Part shown: positions 26,628 through 36,101 of the stretch, in pieces | Numbering within the stretch: the stretch's first letter is position 1 | Layout: each line of letters begins with the position of its first letter | DNA from: JACCXG01 sp963836735 | GTDB lineage: Bacteria > Acidobacteriota > Vicinamibacteria > Vicinamibacterales > 2-12-FULL-66-21 | Reading direction: 5' to 3' | Length of the DNA stretch: 64,000 nucleotides | NCBI GenBank assembly: GCA_963836735.1 | Contig: CAWIKP010000025.1 | Span: forward strand, 310,001 to 374,000 | The notes under the pieces: generated by a model | Databases searched by the model: none | What the model was told of the DNA's origin: nothing | The model's input: only the letters and a program-made list of their open reading frames with translations | Translations under genes and position numbers: made by a program

Positions 26628-28034
26628 ATGAAACGACTTCCGCTCGCTCTTGTGTGCCTGATGCTGGTCGCGCCGGCTTCACAGTTCGACGCTCAAGCAC
26701 CACGAACGCCGCCCGGCTCCAATCACGTCGTAGTCGATCAGCCTCGACGGATTCGGCGGGTGGGCCCTCGACGATCCTTACCTGCCGGTGCCAACGCTGC
26801 GGCGCCTGGCGGCGGCCGGCGCGGTCGCGAAGGGAATGCGGCCGGTCGACCCGACGGTGACCTGGGCGAACCACACATCGATGGTCACCGGCGTGCCGCC
26901 GGCCCGACACGGCGTGATCTACAACGGCCTCCTGATTCGGGAGCCCGGCGTCCCGCCGCGCGTCGAACCCTGGCGTGACAAGAGCGAGCTCGTGCACGCG
27001 CGCACGCTCTACGACGCGGCCCACGAGCGCCGCCTGACGACGGCGCAGGTGGACTGGGTCGCGATTCAGAACGCACCGACGATCACGTGGGAATTCCCGG
27101 AGCGGCCGGATCCCGAAGGGCGTCGATCGCGCAGGAAGCCGTCAAGGCCGGCATCCTGTCGCAGGCGGACCTCGAGACCTTCCAGACGAGGAACATCCTG
27201 TGGCGCGATCACATCTGGACCCAGGCAGCCGCGCACATCCTGCGGCAGCACCGTCCGAACCTGCTGCTGTTCCACCTGCTCAACCTGGACTCGACGCAGC
27301 ACCGCTACGGTCCGCGCACGCCGGCGGCGATGGACGCGATGGCCCACCTCGACTCGCAGGTCGCCACCATCGTGACGACACTGGAGAGAACCGGCCTGCT
27401 GGCTCGCACCACGCTGTTCGTCGTTTCTGATCACGGCTTCAAAGCCGTCAAGCGGCAGATTCGGCCGAACGTCGTGTTCGCCAAAACCGGCCTGATCGCC
27501 CTCGCGGCAGGCAAGATCACCGGCGCACGCGTTTACTCAGTTCCCGAGGGGGGCACGGCGCTCGTGTATGTGACGGTGCCGGACGAGTCAGGTGCGCTGC
27601 TGAAACAAGCCAGCGAAGCGCTCAAGGGACTGGAGGGGATCGCGTCGGTGATTGAGGCACCGGAGTTTGGAACATACGGGCTGCCGCAGCCGACCGCGAC
27701 GGGTCAAATGGGTGCGCTGCTGCTCACCGCGAAAGACGGCTACGCGTTCACCGGGGATGTCGGCGACCAGCCCGTTGTCGACGCGCCGCCAGGAAGCCTG
27801 GGATCACATGGCTACCTGGCGAGCGATCCCGATTTGCAGGCGCTGTTCATCGCATCCGGACGCGGGATCAAGCGCGGCGTGAAGCTCGACTCGGTCTCGA
27901 ATCTCGATCTGACGCCGACGATTGCCCGGCTGCTCGATCTGCACATGCCGGACGCACAGGGAAGGATCCTGACCGAGATTCTCTCGACGCCAGTCAGCGC
28001 GCCGGCGGCAGCAGCGAAAACGGCACCGCGGTGA
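26628..28034 (+). CDS. Exported alkaline phosphatase-superfamily nucleotide pyrophosphatase/phosphodiesterase (two frameshifts)
   Basis: ATG 26628 opens a signal peptide (MKRLPLALVCLMLVAPASQFDAQ). An extra base in GTCGATCAGC near 26740 breaks the first strand (VVVISLDGFGGW when repaired), and a missing base near 27118 breaks the middle. Family motifs appear in order: DPTVTWANHTSMVTGVPPARHG with the catalytic Thr, IQNAPTITWEFPE, LLLFHLLNLDSTQHRYGP (metal-binding Asp and His), LFVVSDHGFKAV (Asp-His metal pair) and LGSHGYLASDPDL (last metal His), then LDLTPTIARLL. This is the NPP/type-I phosphodiesterase set with two zinc sites. It should hydrolyse phosphodiester or pyrophosphate bonds outside the cytoplasm. 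The 3' end overlaps the convergent gene by 41 bp. Confidence 0.88.
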
Positions 28035-29169
28035 CGGCCGCATCGTCTTCGGCTGTGTCGTCCTTGCCGATCACTTCGAACGCGCGGCCAATCCGGTTGC
28101 CGGCGAGATCCTCGAGGATGGCGAGCGCAATCACCGTGTAGCTGCCCGGGGTCCACGGCTCGTTCGGGGTCATCGTCCAGCGCGTCTCGTTCGCGTCCAC
28201 GCGCACGTCGCCGACGACCGGAGCGCCGTTGCGGCGCACACCAACCGCACGGGTCAACAGGCCGTGATCGAGCGGGCCGGGGAACGTCACCGAAACCGGA
28301 TCGCGCGTCCCTTCGTGGGGCTGGGTGATCTTCCAGGTCCTGGCCTCGAGAGGAGCAAGAGCGGGCGGGGTGACGTGGAACGACTTCGAGTACGACTCAC
28401 GCAGCGGATTGCCATGCCCGTCGACCCACTCCCGATCGATCACGAGCGTGTACTTGCGCCCCGCCTCGAGCGACGGCCCCAGTTCGCGGTTCGGCAGGAT
28501 GCCTCGCTTCTGGCGACCGGGATCGAAGAAGACGGTGTACCGCGTGCGATCGGCGTTCCACAGTTCGCCATCCACCGGAAGAAACGGATCGACGACACGC
28601 TCGCCGCGCTCGTCCAGCAGGCTCACGTGCTCGAGGCCGCCACGGCGACCCATCGGGCCGGAAAAGTGAATGTACAAGCGGAGCTGGTTCTCGGGGACCT
28701 GATCCGAGCTCGGAAAAATTCCGGTCACGTGCACGGGCTCCGCCGCGGCTGGCGCGGGCAGGGCCACGATGGCCTCAGCGCGCTGGCGCGATTCCCCTGA
28801 CGGAACCTCCGCGCCTTCGTAACGGGCCTGATACTTCCGCCCAGGATCCAGCGGGAACATCGGCGTGAAGTGCACGGCGTCGCCGTCGACGACATATTTG
28901 CCCGCGATCGGTGTCGCGCTCGCGGCGTTGCCCGGCCCGAGCACCCGGACGGTGAAGACGCGGGTCCATTCCTCGCCGCCCGGCGGCAGGCGCTTCAGTG
29001 CCGTTGCCGTTCGCGAGCCAATGCCTTTCACGGCGACGTACGACGCCGCAGGATTGGTCGGGTGCTGGACGAGGGTGATTTCGGGAGTTGACGGAGGGAC
29101 CTGACGGCTGCAGGCGGCCGCCAGCAGCACGGCTGCGGCGGCCGCCAGGATGCGGAATGGAAAGCCCAC
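27994..29169 (-). CDS. Lipoprotein with bacterial Ig-like (SbsA/Big_5-type) domains (391 aa)
   Basis: MGFPFRILAAAAAVLLAAACSRQ is a lipoprotein signal with lipobox LAAAC (Cys20). The mature chain is predicted all-beta with two Ig-like units carrying Big_5-like phrases: VDGDAVHFTPMFPLDPGRKYQARY, IFPSSDQVPENQLRLYIHFSGPMGR, LEAGRKYTLVIDREWVDGHGNPL and RWTMTPNEPWTPGSYTVIALAILEDLAGNRIG. Such domains occur in surface or outer-membrane-anchored proteins. Its last 41 bp overlap antisense with the phosphodiesterase gene end. It lies 17 bp downstream of the next gene and is probably co-transcribed. The specific function is unknown. Confidence 0.85.
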   Translation of the reverse strand: MGFPFRILAAAAAVLLAAACSRQVPPSTPEITLVQHPTNPAASYVAVKGIGSRTATALKRLPPGGEEWTRVFTVRVLGPGNAASATPIAGKYVVDGDAVHFTPMFPLDPGRKYQARYEGAEVPSGESRQRAEAIVALPAPAAAEPVHVTGIFPSSDQVPENQLRLYIHFSGPMGRRGGLEHVSLLDERGERVVDPFLPVDGELWNADRTRYTVFFDPGRQKRGILPNRELGPSLEAGRKYTLVIDREWVDGHGNPLRESYSKSFHVTPPALAPLEARTWKITQPHEGTRDPVSVTFPGPLDHGLLTRAVGVRRNGAPVVGDVRVDANETRWTMTPNEPWTPGSYTVIALAILEDLAGNRIGRAFEVIGKDDTAEDDAAVTAVPFSLLPPAR

Positions 29170-29186
29170 AGACCCCGATTCGATGG

Positions 29187-30287
29187 TTACGGCAGGGCGA
29201 CGGCCACCAGATTCAGCCCGGCGTCGGTGCGCGACAGCGCGAGCGTGCGGCTGCCGTCGAGCAGATCGAGCTGCTCGATGCCCTTCATCGCGGTGATGGT
29301 CTCGTACGCGATGCCGCCGGTTTCGGTCTTCACCGGCTGCGTGATCGGCGCCGCATTCGCGAAACCATCGGTCGGGATCTTCATCACGCCGCGCGCCGTG
29401 TTCGACATCAGCAGGAACTCACGGCCGTCCTTCTTGTAGAGCACCATGTCGATCGGCCGGTTGCGGTTGCCGAGCTCGGCGATCGTCGTGCCCACGACCT
29501 TGGTCCCGGCCTGCAGGCTGGCGACCGGGAACTTCACCAGCGGCGTGCACAGGTAGGCCGCCACCAGGTGCGGGGTGTTGTTGATCGAGTACGGCAGGAA
29601 CGCGTACACAGGCGAGCGGGTTTCGAGCTGGCCGTGATTGCCGTGGAAGATCTCGACGCTGGCGCCGTTGTCGGCGGACGCGAACGGATACTTCACCGAC
29701 CGCAGCTTCGAGGCGAACTCTTCATTCGAGAGACCGGCGATGTAGAGGCGCCCGTCGCTGAACGCCATGTCGGTGATCGACTGCTGGCGCGGATCGCGCT
29801 GCGGGTTGGTGCCGGCGTTCGGCGCGTTCGGCAGCCCGACCTTCGTATGCTTGAGGTTCTCGAACGACACGACCTCGATCTTGCCTGCGCCGTCGACGCG
29901 GAGCAGCGCCGGCTTGCTCGCCGTCCCCTGGCCGCGCATCACGGAGATGTAGGCGTTCTTCGTGCGCGGGTGAACGACCATATCGGTGACGATGATTTCC
30001 TTCGCATCGGTTCCGAGCAGCGCGGCGATCTTCTGGTCGATCGCGTCCACGGCCTGCGTACCCTGAGCTCCCCCGTTGGCCTTGTCCCCGAGCTCGAGGG
30101 CATAGATGGTGGCGGCCTGTGTGTCCGCCGCGAACAGAACGCCGTCGGGCCCGAAGGTCAACGGGCCAATGGACGTCATCTGCGGACCCGCGTCCGCCGC
30201 GGCAACCGGCACCCCGGCAGCCATCCAGTAGCTCGCCACCCCGGCAAGCGCCACTACTCCTAGCGTCGTCAGGATCTTCGTACGCAT
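29187..30287 (-). CDS. Exported protein of unknown function, beta-propeller-like (366 aa)
   Basis: ATG 30287 has GAGGACT in front and yields a signal peptide (MRTKILTTLGVVALAGVASYWMAAGVPVAAADA); an in-frame ATG at 30308 would add seven residues and lacks a ribosome site. The mature sequence alternates short strands (MTSIGPLTFGPDGVLFAADTQAATIYAL, DMVVHPRTKNAYISVMRG, DMAFSDGRLYIAGLSNEEFAS, PIDMVLYKKDGREFLLMSN) in the style of a six- or seven-bladed propeller. No catalytic motif is recognised. It is first of a two-gene unit with the Ig-like lipoprotein, and the 120-bp gap on its start side is shared with the divergent ADOP permease. Confidence 0.8.
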   Translation of the reverse strand: MRTKILTTLGVVALAGVASYWMAAGVPVAAADAGPQMTSIGPLTFGPDGVLFAADTQAATIYALELGDKANGGAQGTQAVDAIDQKIAALLGTDAKEIIVTDMVVHPRTKNAYISVMRGQGTASKPALLRVDGAGKIEVVSFENLKHTKVGLPNAPNAGTNPQRDPRQQSITDMAFSDGRLYIAGLSNEEFASKLRSVKYPFASADNGASVEIFHGNHGQLETRSPVYAFLPYSINNTPHLVAAYLCTPLVKFPVASLQAGTKVVGTTIAELGNRNRPIDMVLYKKDGREFLLMSNTARGVMKIPTDGFANAAPITQPVKTETGGIAYETITAMKGIEQLDLLDGSRTLALSRTDAGLNLVAVALP

Positions 30288-30428
30288 CCGCAAGTCCTCC
30301 TCATTCACTGTCAGAGAGCGGCTCCCGGGCGGTGACGGTCGGAGCCTACCCGCCGAATACGCCGTTTCCGGCGGTCACGTTACACCTTCCTCAACGCTCG
30401 CGGGCCGAAATTCGTCTACTGTTGGGTC

Positions 30429-32927
30429 ATGACGAACCTGAAGCTGGCCATCCGGCGGCTGTTCAAGGCACCGTTTGTCACCTCCGTGGCGATCCTGTCG
30501 CTCGCGCTGGGCATCGGCGCCAACGCCGCGATCTTCTCGCTGTTCAACCAGATGCTGCTGCGGCCGCTGCCGGTGCCCGCGCCAGCGCAGCTCGTGAACC
30601 TCTCGGCCCCCGGTCCCAAGCCGGGGTCCAACTCGTGCAACCAGGCCGGCGACTGCGAGCACGTCTTCAGCTACCTGATGTTCCGCGATCTGCAGAAGGC
30701 GCACACGTCCTTCACGGACATCGCCGCCCACGTCCTGTTCGGGGCCAACCTGTCGTTCCACAACCAGACGCTGAACGGCCAGGGCCTGCTGGTCTCGGGC
30801 AGTTATTTTCCCGTCCTCGGGCTCAAACCGGCGATCGGCCGGCTGCTCTCCCCGCAGGACGATCAGAAACAGGGCGAATCGCAGGTCGTGGTTCTCAGCC
30901 ACGCCTATTGGACGACGAGGTTCGACCGCAATCCTGGGGTGCTGAACGACACGTTAATCGTGAACGGCCAGCACCTCACCATTGTCGGCGTCGCGCCGGA
31001 AGGCTTCGACGGCACGACGCTGGGGGCAAAACCGCAGGTGTTCGTGCCGATCACGCTGCGAGGCACGATGAATGGCCGCTTCAATCAGTTCGACAACCGC
31101 CGGAACTACTGGGCGTATCTGTTCGCGCGGCTGCGGCCGGGTGTGACAATAGACGAGGCGCGGGCGCAGTTGAACGTCAAATATCGCGCCATCATCAACG
31201 ATGTCGAGGCGCCACTGCAGAAAGGCCTGAGCGATCAGACGATGGCGCGCTTCAGGGCCCGCACGCTGGGTGTCGAGCCCGGCGCACGAGGACAGACGTC
31301 CGTCGATCGCGAAGCGAGGATTCCGCTGCTGCTCCTGCTGTCGGTCACCGGGCTGGTCCTGTTGATCGCCTGCGCGAACATCGCCAACCTCCTGCTGGCG
31401 AGAGCTGCCGCGCGATCCAGCGAGATCGCCATCCGGCTCTCGATCGGTGCCAATCGCCGTCAGCTGATCGGCCAGCTGCTGACCGAGTCCCTCGTTCTCG
31501 CGGTCTGCGGCGGCCTCGCCGGCCTGCTGGTGTCGCGATGGACGCTCGACGTGATCTTTGCCATGTTGCCGACCGAAGCGGCCGAGACGCTCCAGGTGAA
31601 GATGGACGGGATGGTGCTGCTCTTCGCCGCAACGGTCACGATCGGGACGGGCGTCCTGTTTGGCCTCTTCCCCGCCTGGCACAGCACACGGCCTGATCTG
31701 CTTTCGTCGCTCAAGGGGCAGGCCGGACAGCCCGGCGGCGGGCGATCCGCGCAGTGGTTCCGCGCCTCGCTGGCGACCACGCAGATTGCGATCTCAATGG
31801 CTCTCCTGGTGTGCGCGGGACTGTTCACGAAAAGCCTGATGAACGTGAGCCGCGTCGAGCTTGGCATCAACGTCGAGCATCTGGCGACCTTTGGTGTGTC
31901 ACCCGAGTTGAACGGCTACTCGTCCGAACGGTCGAAGCAGCTGTTCGAGCGCCTCGAAGACGAGCTCGCGGCGCAGCCCGGCGTCACCAACGTCACGGCC
32001 TCGCTCGTGCCGGCCCTGGGCGGGAGCAACTGGGGCACCGACGTCGCGGTGGAGGGATTCAAAGGCGGGCCCGACATCGATACCAACTCACGCTTCAACG
32101 AAGTGGCTCCCGACTACTTCAAGACGATGGGCATCACGATGCTGGCCGGGCGCGAGTTCACGCGCACTGACAAGCTGGGCGCTTCCAAGGTCGCGATCGT
32201 CAATGAAACGTTTGCGAAGAAGTTCAACCTCGGGACCAACGTCGTCGGAAAGCGGCTCGGCACCGACGGGCAGAACGGCAAGCTCGACGTGGAGATCGTC
32301 GGCTTCGTCAAGGACTCGAAGTACAGCGAGGTCAAGGACACGATTCCGCCGCTGTTCTTTCAGCCGTACCGCCAGGACGACAGGGTCGGATCGCTCGCGT
32401 TCTACGTTCGCACGTCCGGCGCCCCGGAACAGATCGTCCAGACCATCCGGCGGGTGGTGGCCGCGGTCGATTCCAACCTCCCGGTCGAGGATCTGCGGAC
32501 GATGACGCAGCAGGTTCGCGACAACGTGTTCCTGGATCGCATGATCAGCACGATGTCGGCGGGGTTCGCGGTGCTGGCGACACTGCTGGCCGCGGTCGGC
32601 CTCTACGGCGTGCTGGCCTATACGGTCGCCCAGCGGACGCGTGAAATCGGCCTGCGGATGGCGCTCGGCGCCGCGCCGAACCGCGTCCGTGCCATGGTGC
32701 TCCGGCAGGTGGCGATCATGACGCTGATCGGGGGGAGCATCGGCCTGGTTGCGGCGATCTGGGCCGGCCGTGCCGCGAAGGCCATCCTCTATCAGATGGA
32801 AGGGCACGACCCGATCGTCCTGGTGGTCTCGGTCGTGGTGCTGACGATTGTCGCGCTGGGCGCGGGATTCATCCCCGCCCACCGGGCATCAAGAGTCGAT
32901 CCGATGCTGGCGCTCAGATACGAGTAG
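30429..32927 (+). CDS. ABC transporter permease of the MacB/FtsX (ADOP) type (832 aa)
   Basis: The N-terminal helix (FVTSVAILSLALGIGANAAIFSLFNQMLLRPLPV) starts a MacB periplasmic core domain. The first FtsX permease domain is at residues about 290-420 (LLLLLSVTGLVLLIACANIANLLLARAAARSSEIAIRLSIGANRRQL). A second periplasmic core with GMTxLAGREFTRTDKLGASKVAIVNETFAKKF-like features follows, then a second FtsX domain (FAVLATLLAAVGLYGVLAYTVAQRTREIGLRMALGAAPNRVRAMV). Duplicated permeases of this kind without an adjacent ATPase gene are abundant in Acidobacteriota (acidobacterial duplicated orphan permeases). It has no N-terminal PadR-like prefix domain seen in some members. It probably exports or moves a substrate with a distant MacB-like ATPase. 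Confidence 0.93.
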   Translation: MTNLKLAIRRLFKAPFVTSVAILSLALGIGANAAIFSLFNQMLLRPLPVPAPAQLVNLSAPGPKPGSNSCNQAGDCEHVFSYLMFRDLQKAHTSFTDIAAHVLFGANLSFHNQTLNGQGLLVSGSYFPVLGLKPAIGRLLSPQDDQKQGESQVVVLSHAYWTTRFDRNPGVLNDTLIVNGQHLTIVGVAPEGFDGTTLGAKPQVFVPITLRGTMNGRFNQFDNRRNYWAYLFARLRPGVTIDEARAQLNVKYRAIINDVEAPLQKGLSDQTMARFRARTLGVEPGARGQTSVDREARIPLLLLLSVTGLVLLIACANIANLLLARAAARSSEIAIRLSIGANRRQLIGQLLTESLVLAVCGGLAGLLVSRWTLDVIFAMLPTEAAETLQVKMDGMVLLFAATVTIGTGVLFGLFPAWHSTRPDLLSSLKGQAGQPGGGRSAQWFRASLATTQIAISMALLVCAGLFTKSLMNVSRVELGINVEHLATFGVSPELNGYSSERSKQLFERLEDELAAQPGVTNVTASLVPALGGSNWGTDVAVEGFKGGPDIDTNSRFNEVAPDYFKTMGITMLAGREFTRTDKLGASKVAIVNETFAKKFNLGTNVVGKRLGTDGQNGKLDVEIVGFVKDSKYSEVKDTIPPLFFQPYRQDDRVGSLAFYVRTSGAPEQIVQTIRRVVAAVDSNLPVEDLRTMTQQVRDNVFLDRMISTMSAGFAVLATLLAAVGLYGVLAYTVAQRTREIGLRMALGAAPNRVRAMVLRQVAIMTLIGGSIGLVAAIWAGRAAKAILYQMEGHDPIVLVVSVVVLTIVALGAGFIPAHRASRVDPMLALRYE

Positions 32928-32929
32928 CC

Positions 32930-33132
32930 GGGGTCAGATCTCGAATTTCCAGGTCCGCCGCAGGGGCGGGGTCAGATCTCGAATTTCCTACCTCCGTCGC
33001 ACAGGCGAGGTCAGATCTCGAATTTCCACCTCCGCCGCACAGGCGGGGTCAGATCTCGAATTTCCACCTCCGGCGCACAGGCCGGGTCAGATCTCGATTT
33101 TTGGTGAGGGTAGAAATTCGAGATCTGACCCC
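32930..33132. repeat. Tandem array of a 38-39 bp GGGGTCAGATCTCGAATTTCC repeat with inverted end copy
   Basis: Units start at 32930, 32968, 33007, 33045 and 33083. Each has the core GGGTCAGATCTCGAATTTCC followed by a semi-conserved CACCTCCGCCGCACAGGC filler. An inverted copy (GAAATTCGAGATCTGACCCC) closes the array at 33113-33132. The centre AGATCT is palindromic. It fills nearly the whole gap between the ADOP permease and the M20 peptidase, which converge here. The same core recurs at 34.57, 39.57 and 54.75 kb. Confidence 0.9.
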
Positions 33133-33143
33133 GGCAACGGACC

Positions 33144-34547
33144 TCAGACCCCGCTCTGCACCAGGGTCCGCACCAGTTCGTAATAGAACCGCACGAACCG
33201 GTAGAGCTCGCTTTCGAGGATGCGCTCCTGGTCGCTGTGTGCGCCGAAGCCTTTGGGGCCGTCTTCCGCATCGGTGGCGGGCCCCACGCCGAAGCACTGG
33301 ATGCCCCGGGCGCGCAGGTACGCCATGTCGGTCGCGCCCGTGCTCATCGTGGGCAACGTCACCGTGGCGTAATGCTTCGTGATCGCGGCTTCGATCCCGG
33401 TGAACGCTTCCGAGTCGAGCTCCGCGCTGCTCGCTGACGGCCGGACATCACGCTGTCCCCACGTCACCTCGATGGCGGGATCGTTCACGACCTTCCGCAC
33501 CTCCGCCAGCAGCTGCTCCGGCGTGTCATCCGGATGGGTCCGCACGTCGAGCGTGGCGCGCGCCTCCGATGGAATCACGTTCACGCGATACCCGCCCTGG
33601 ATGATGTTCGGGGAGATCGAGGTCCGGATCATCGAGGCATGGCGTGGCTCGTGTTCCAGGAAGTACTCATCGGCCGCAGCGGCGAGTTTCGGATCCGCGC
33701 CGATGATGTCGAGGTAGCGCTTCGCATCTGCCGGCGTCGACAAGGCGGCGAGACGCTTGAAGTATGCCCGTGTCGTGTCGTTCAGTCGGATGGGCGGCTT
33801 CCACTCGGCGATGCGCCCCACCGCGGCCGAGAGGTGCGCGATCGGGTTGGTCCGCAGCGGGATCGACCCGTGACCTGCGACCCCGCGTGCGACCAGGTCG
33901 ATGGCGCGCGGCGTCTTCTCGAGCGTCTGCACCGACGCGAACTTCACCTTACCGCCGGATCGGCTCACGCCGCCGCCCTCGGCGAGGCAGTACTCCGCTT
34001 CGATGCTGGGGAAGTGCTCCTGCGTCATGTACCTGATGCCGACACGCGTGGAGCCTTCCTCGCCGGCCTCGGCGAGAAAGATGACGTCCCGGTCCAAGGG
34101 GACGTTCAGACGCTTCAGCAGCAGCATGGTCATCAGCGACGCGACGACATTGTCCTTGTCGTCCACGGTCCCCCGGCCGTAGATGTACCCGCCATCGCGG
34201 ACGGCGCCGAACGGCGGGTGCGTCCACTTCTTGGGATCGACGTTGACCACGTCGGTATGCCCCATGATGAGCAGTGGCCGCTTCTTCCCGGTCCCCTTCA
34301 GCCTGGCGACCAGGTTCGGGCGATTGGCCTCCAGCGCAAAGACGTCGATCGGTATGCCCTCCTTCTCCAGTACCGCCTTGAGGTACACCACCGCCGTCGC
34401 CTCGCCCCCCGGAGGGTCACTGGTATCGAACCGGACGAGCTCCTGGAAATGCTGGAGCGTCTCGGCATTCACGCGCGCCCAGTCCGGCTGCCCCGTGCCC
34501 TGGGTCGCCATCCACCCCCCCACCACACACGCCATCAGCCACCGCAT
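33144..34547 (-). CDS. Exported M20-family metallopeptidase (467 aa)
   Basis: A short hydrophobic start (MRWLMACVVGGWMATQGTGQ) suggests export. The M20 zinc ligands and catalytic residues are in place: LLIMGHTDVVNVDP (His), GRGTVDDKDNV (bridging Asp), IFLAEAGEEGS (catalytic Glu and Glu ligand), EYCLAEGGG and KGFGAHSDQERI (final His). A dimerisation lid domain lies between (RAIDLVARGVAGHGSIPLRTNPIAHL, NVIPSEARATLDVRTHPDDTPEQLL). It should be a carboxypeptidase or dipeptidase acting on peptides or N-acyl amino acids. The gene is bracketed on both sides by arrays of the GGGGTCAGATCTCGA repeat. Confidence 0.93.
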   Translation of the reverse strand: MRWLMACVVGGWMATQGTGQPDWARVNAETLQHFQELVRFDTSDPPGGEATAVVYLKAVLEKEGIPIDVFALEANRPNLVARLKGTGKKRPLLIMGHTDVVNVDPKKWTHPPFGAVRDGGYIYGRGTVDDKDNVVASLMTMLLLKRLNVPLDRDVIFLAEAGEEGSTRVGIRYMTQEHFPSIEAEYCLAEGGGVSRSGGKVKFASVQTLEKTPRAIDLVARGVAGHGSIPLRTNPIAHLSAAVGRIAEWKPPIRLNDTTRAYFKRLAALSTPADAKRYLDIIGADPKLAAAADEYFLEHEPRHASMIRTSISPNIIQGGYRVNVIPSEARATLDVRTHPDDTPEQLLAEVRKVVNDPAIEVTWGQRDVRPSASSAELDSEAFTGIEAAITKHYATVTLPTMSTGATDMAYLRARGIQCFGVGPATDAEDGPKGFGAHSDQERILESELYRFVRFYYELVRTLVQSGV

Positions 34548-34566
34548 GCGCCGATTATCTCCGCCC

Positions 34567-34799
34567 GGGGTCAGATCTCGATTTGCCAGGTTGGGGTCAG
34601 ATCTCTTTTTTTTCGGGCTGGGTCAGATCTCGATTGTCGAAGTTGGAAGACGACCGCCGCCCGGTGGGGTCAGATCTCGATTTTTCGGAGCGTCGAAGGC
34701 CGCCTCGACCGCCGAAAAATGGAGATCTGACCCCAGGGCGGCCTGGGCGACCCAGTGAGGGGCGGCGTAGAGGAATCCTGGAAAATCGAGATCTGACCC
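34567..34799. repeat. Second GGGGTCAGATCTCGATTTT cluster, direct and inverted copies
   Basis: Four direct copies (34567, 34593, 34620 and 34666) are followed by two inverted copies ending in GATCTGACCCC near 34735 and 34799, with unrelated 25-50 bp between them. The two innermost copies pair as a long hairpin around 34666-34735. It lies between the M20 peptidase start (minus strand) and the RND adaptor (plus strand). Confidence 0.9.
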
Positions 34800-34870
34800 C
34801 GGCGAAACGATTGGCGGGAGGCGGGCGTCCTACAATGTCTGGGCAATTTTTTCTCGGTCAGGAGACATTG

Positions 34871-36088
34871 GTGCGCATTGGCCCCGCGGCGGTCGCCGCC
34901 TGCGTTGCATGTATTCCCTTCTTGACGGCTGGCTGCAACCGGACGGAATCCGCGACGCCCCCACCAGAAGCCCGGCCGCCGGCCGCTGTTACGGTCGCGC
35001 CGGTGAAGGGCGTGGACGAACCCGTGATCGTCGAGGCCACCGGCAGCTTTCAAGCGGACGAGTCCTCCGATGTCGCCCCCGAGAGCTCTGGACGGGTGAT
35101 GGCCACCCCGGTGGACGTGGGACAGCATGTTCCGAAGGGCGCGGTGCTGATTCGTATCCAGGCCGTCGACGCCAACCTGCGGCTCGACGAAGCGCGCGCG
35201 GCGGTGCAGCGGGCAGATGCGAACCTCAAGCTGGCCGAATCGCAGAACGTCCTGGCGCAGACGACCGCCAAACGTAACGAAGCGCTCCTGAAGGGCGGAC
35301 TGATTCCCCAGACCACGGCCGACGAAGCACGCACGCAGGCGGAGACCTCGGCGAACAACGTCCTGGTCGCCCGCGCCTCGCTCGCCCAGGTGCGCGCGCA
35401 GCTGGCGCTGGCCGAGAAGGCGGTCAACGACGTGGTCGTGGTCGCGCCCTTTGCCGGATACATCAGCCAGCGGCAAGTCGCGATGGGTGAGTTCGTCCAG
35501 CCTTCGACCGCAGTCGTGACCCTGCTCCGCATCGATCCGCTCCGCCTGCAGCTCACCATCCCCAGCGTCCAGGCTGCCCAGATCGCCGTCGGCCAGGCCG
35601 TGACGGCGCGCGTCGATGCCTTCCCGGGCAAGACCTTCGAAGGCCGGATCAGCGCCGTCAACCCGCTCATCGCGGCGGAGTCGCGATCGTTCATCGTCGA
35701 AGCAAAGGTCCCGAACCCGAACGGGGAGCTCAAGCCCGGAATGTTTGCCGTCGCGTCCATCGATCAGGGGCGGACCGAACGGGCGATGCTCGTGCCGAAG
35801 CGGGCGGTGATCGAGGACGTCAACACCAACTCCTTCCGCGTCTTCGTCGTCGACAAGGAAAACAAGGCCCGCGTGCGCGTGGTGCAGCTGGCCGCCCGGC
35901 AGAACCAGCCCGAAAGCACGAAGATCCTGACAGGGATCAAGGAAGGCGAACGCGTCGCCACGTCGAACCTGGCGGACCTGTACGACGGCGCAGTGGTGAC
36001 CCCGGGCAGCGCGGCACCTGCCGCCAGTGCCGACGGGGCGCCCGAACGACCTGAACGAAAGGAAGGAACCGGGCGGCGCGCCCGGTAG
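34871..36088 (+). CDS. RND efflux periplasmic adaptor (membrane fusion) lipoprotein (405 aa)
   Basis: GTG 34871 is chosen because AGGAG lies seven bases upstream and the resulting N-terminus is a lipoprotein signal, IGPAAVAACVACIPFLTAGC, with lipobox LTAGC. An in-frame ATG at 34835 would lengthen it without a ribosome site. The HlyD/AcrA layout is clear: beta-barrel entry TVAPVKGVDEPVIVEATGSF, lipoyl half GRVMATPVDVGQHVPKGAVLI, a coiled-coil hairpin (DEARAAVQRADANLKLAESQNV, TSANNVLVARASLAQVRAQLALAE), lipoyl half VVAPFAGYISQRQVAMGEFV, and a barrel ending TKILTGIKEGERVATSNLADL. It forms a tripartite pump with the RND gene 13 bp downstream. No outer-membrane TolC-like gene is adjacent. Confidence 0.93.
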   Translation: MRIGPAAVAACVACIPFLTAGCNRTESATPPPEARPPAAVTVAPVKGVDEPVIVEATGSFQADESSDVAPESSGRVMATPVDVGQHVPKGAVLIRIQAVDANLRLDEARAAVQRADANLKLAESQNVLAQTTAKRNEALLKGGLIPQTTADEARTQAETSANNVLVARASLAQVRAQLALAEKAVNDVVVVAPFAGYISQRQVAMGEFVQPSTAVVTLLRIDPLRLQLTIPSVQAAQIAVGQAVTARVDAFPGKTFEGRISAVNPLIAAESRSFIVEAKVPNPNGELKPGMFAVASIDQGRTERAMLVPKRAVIEDVNTNSFRVFVVDKENKARVRVVQLAARQNQPESTKILTGIKEGERVATSNLADLYDGAVVTPGSAAPAASADGAPERPERKEGTGRRAR

Positions 36089-36101
36089 CCGAGGAAACGT
36101 C

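Noticed and set aside
32930..33132. CRISPR-like regularly spaced array
   Set aside because: The period of 38-39 bp looks CRISPR-like, but the segment between cores is itself conserved (CACCTCCGCCGCACAGGC), there are only four or five units, one copy is inverted, and no cas gene is near.
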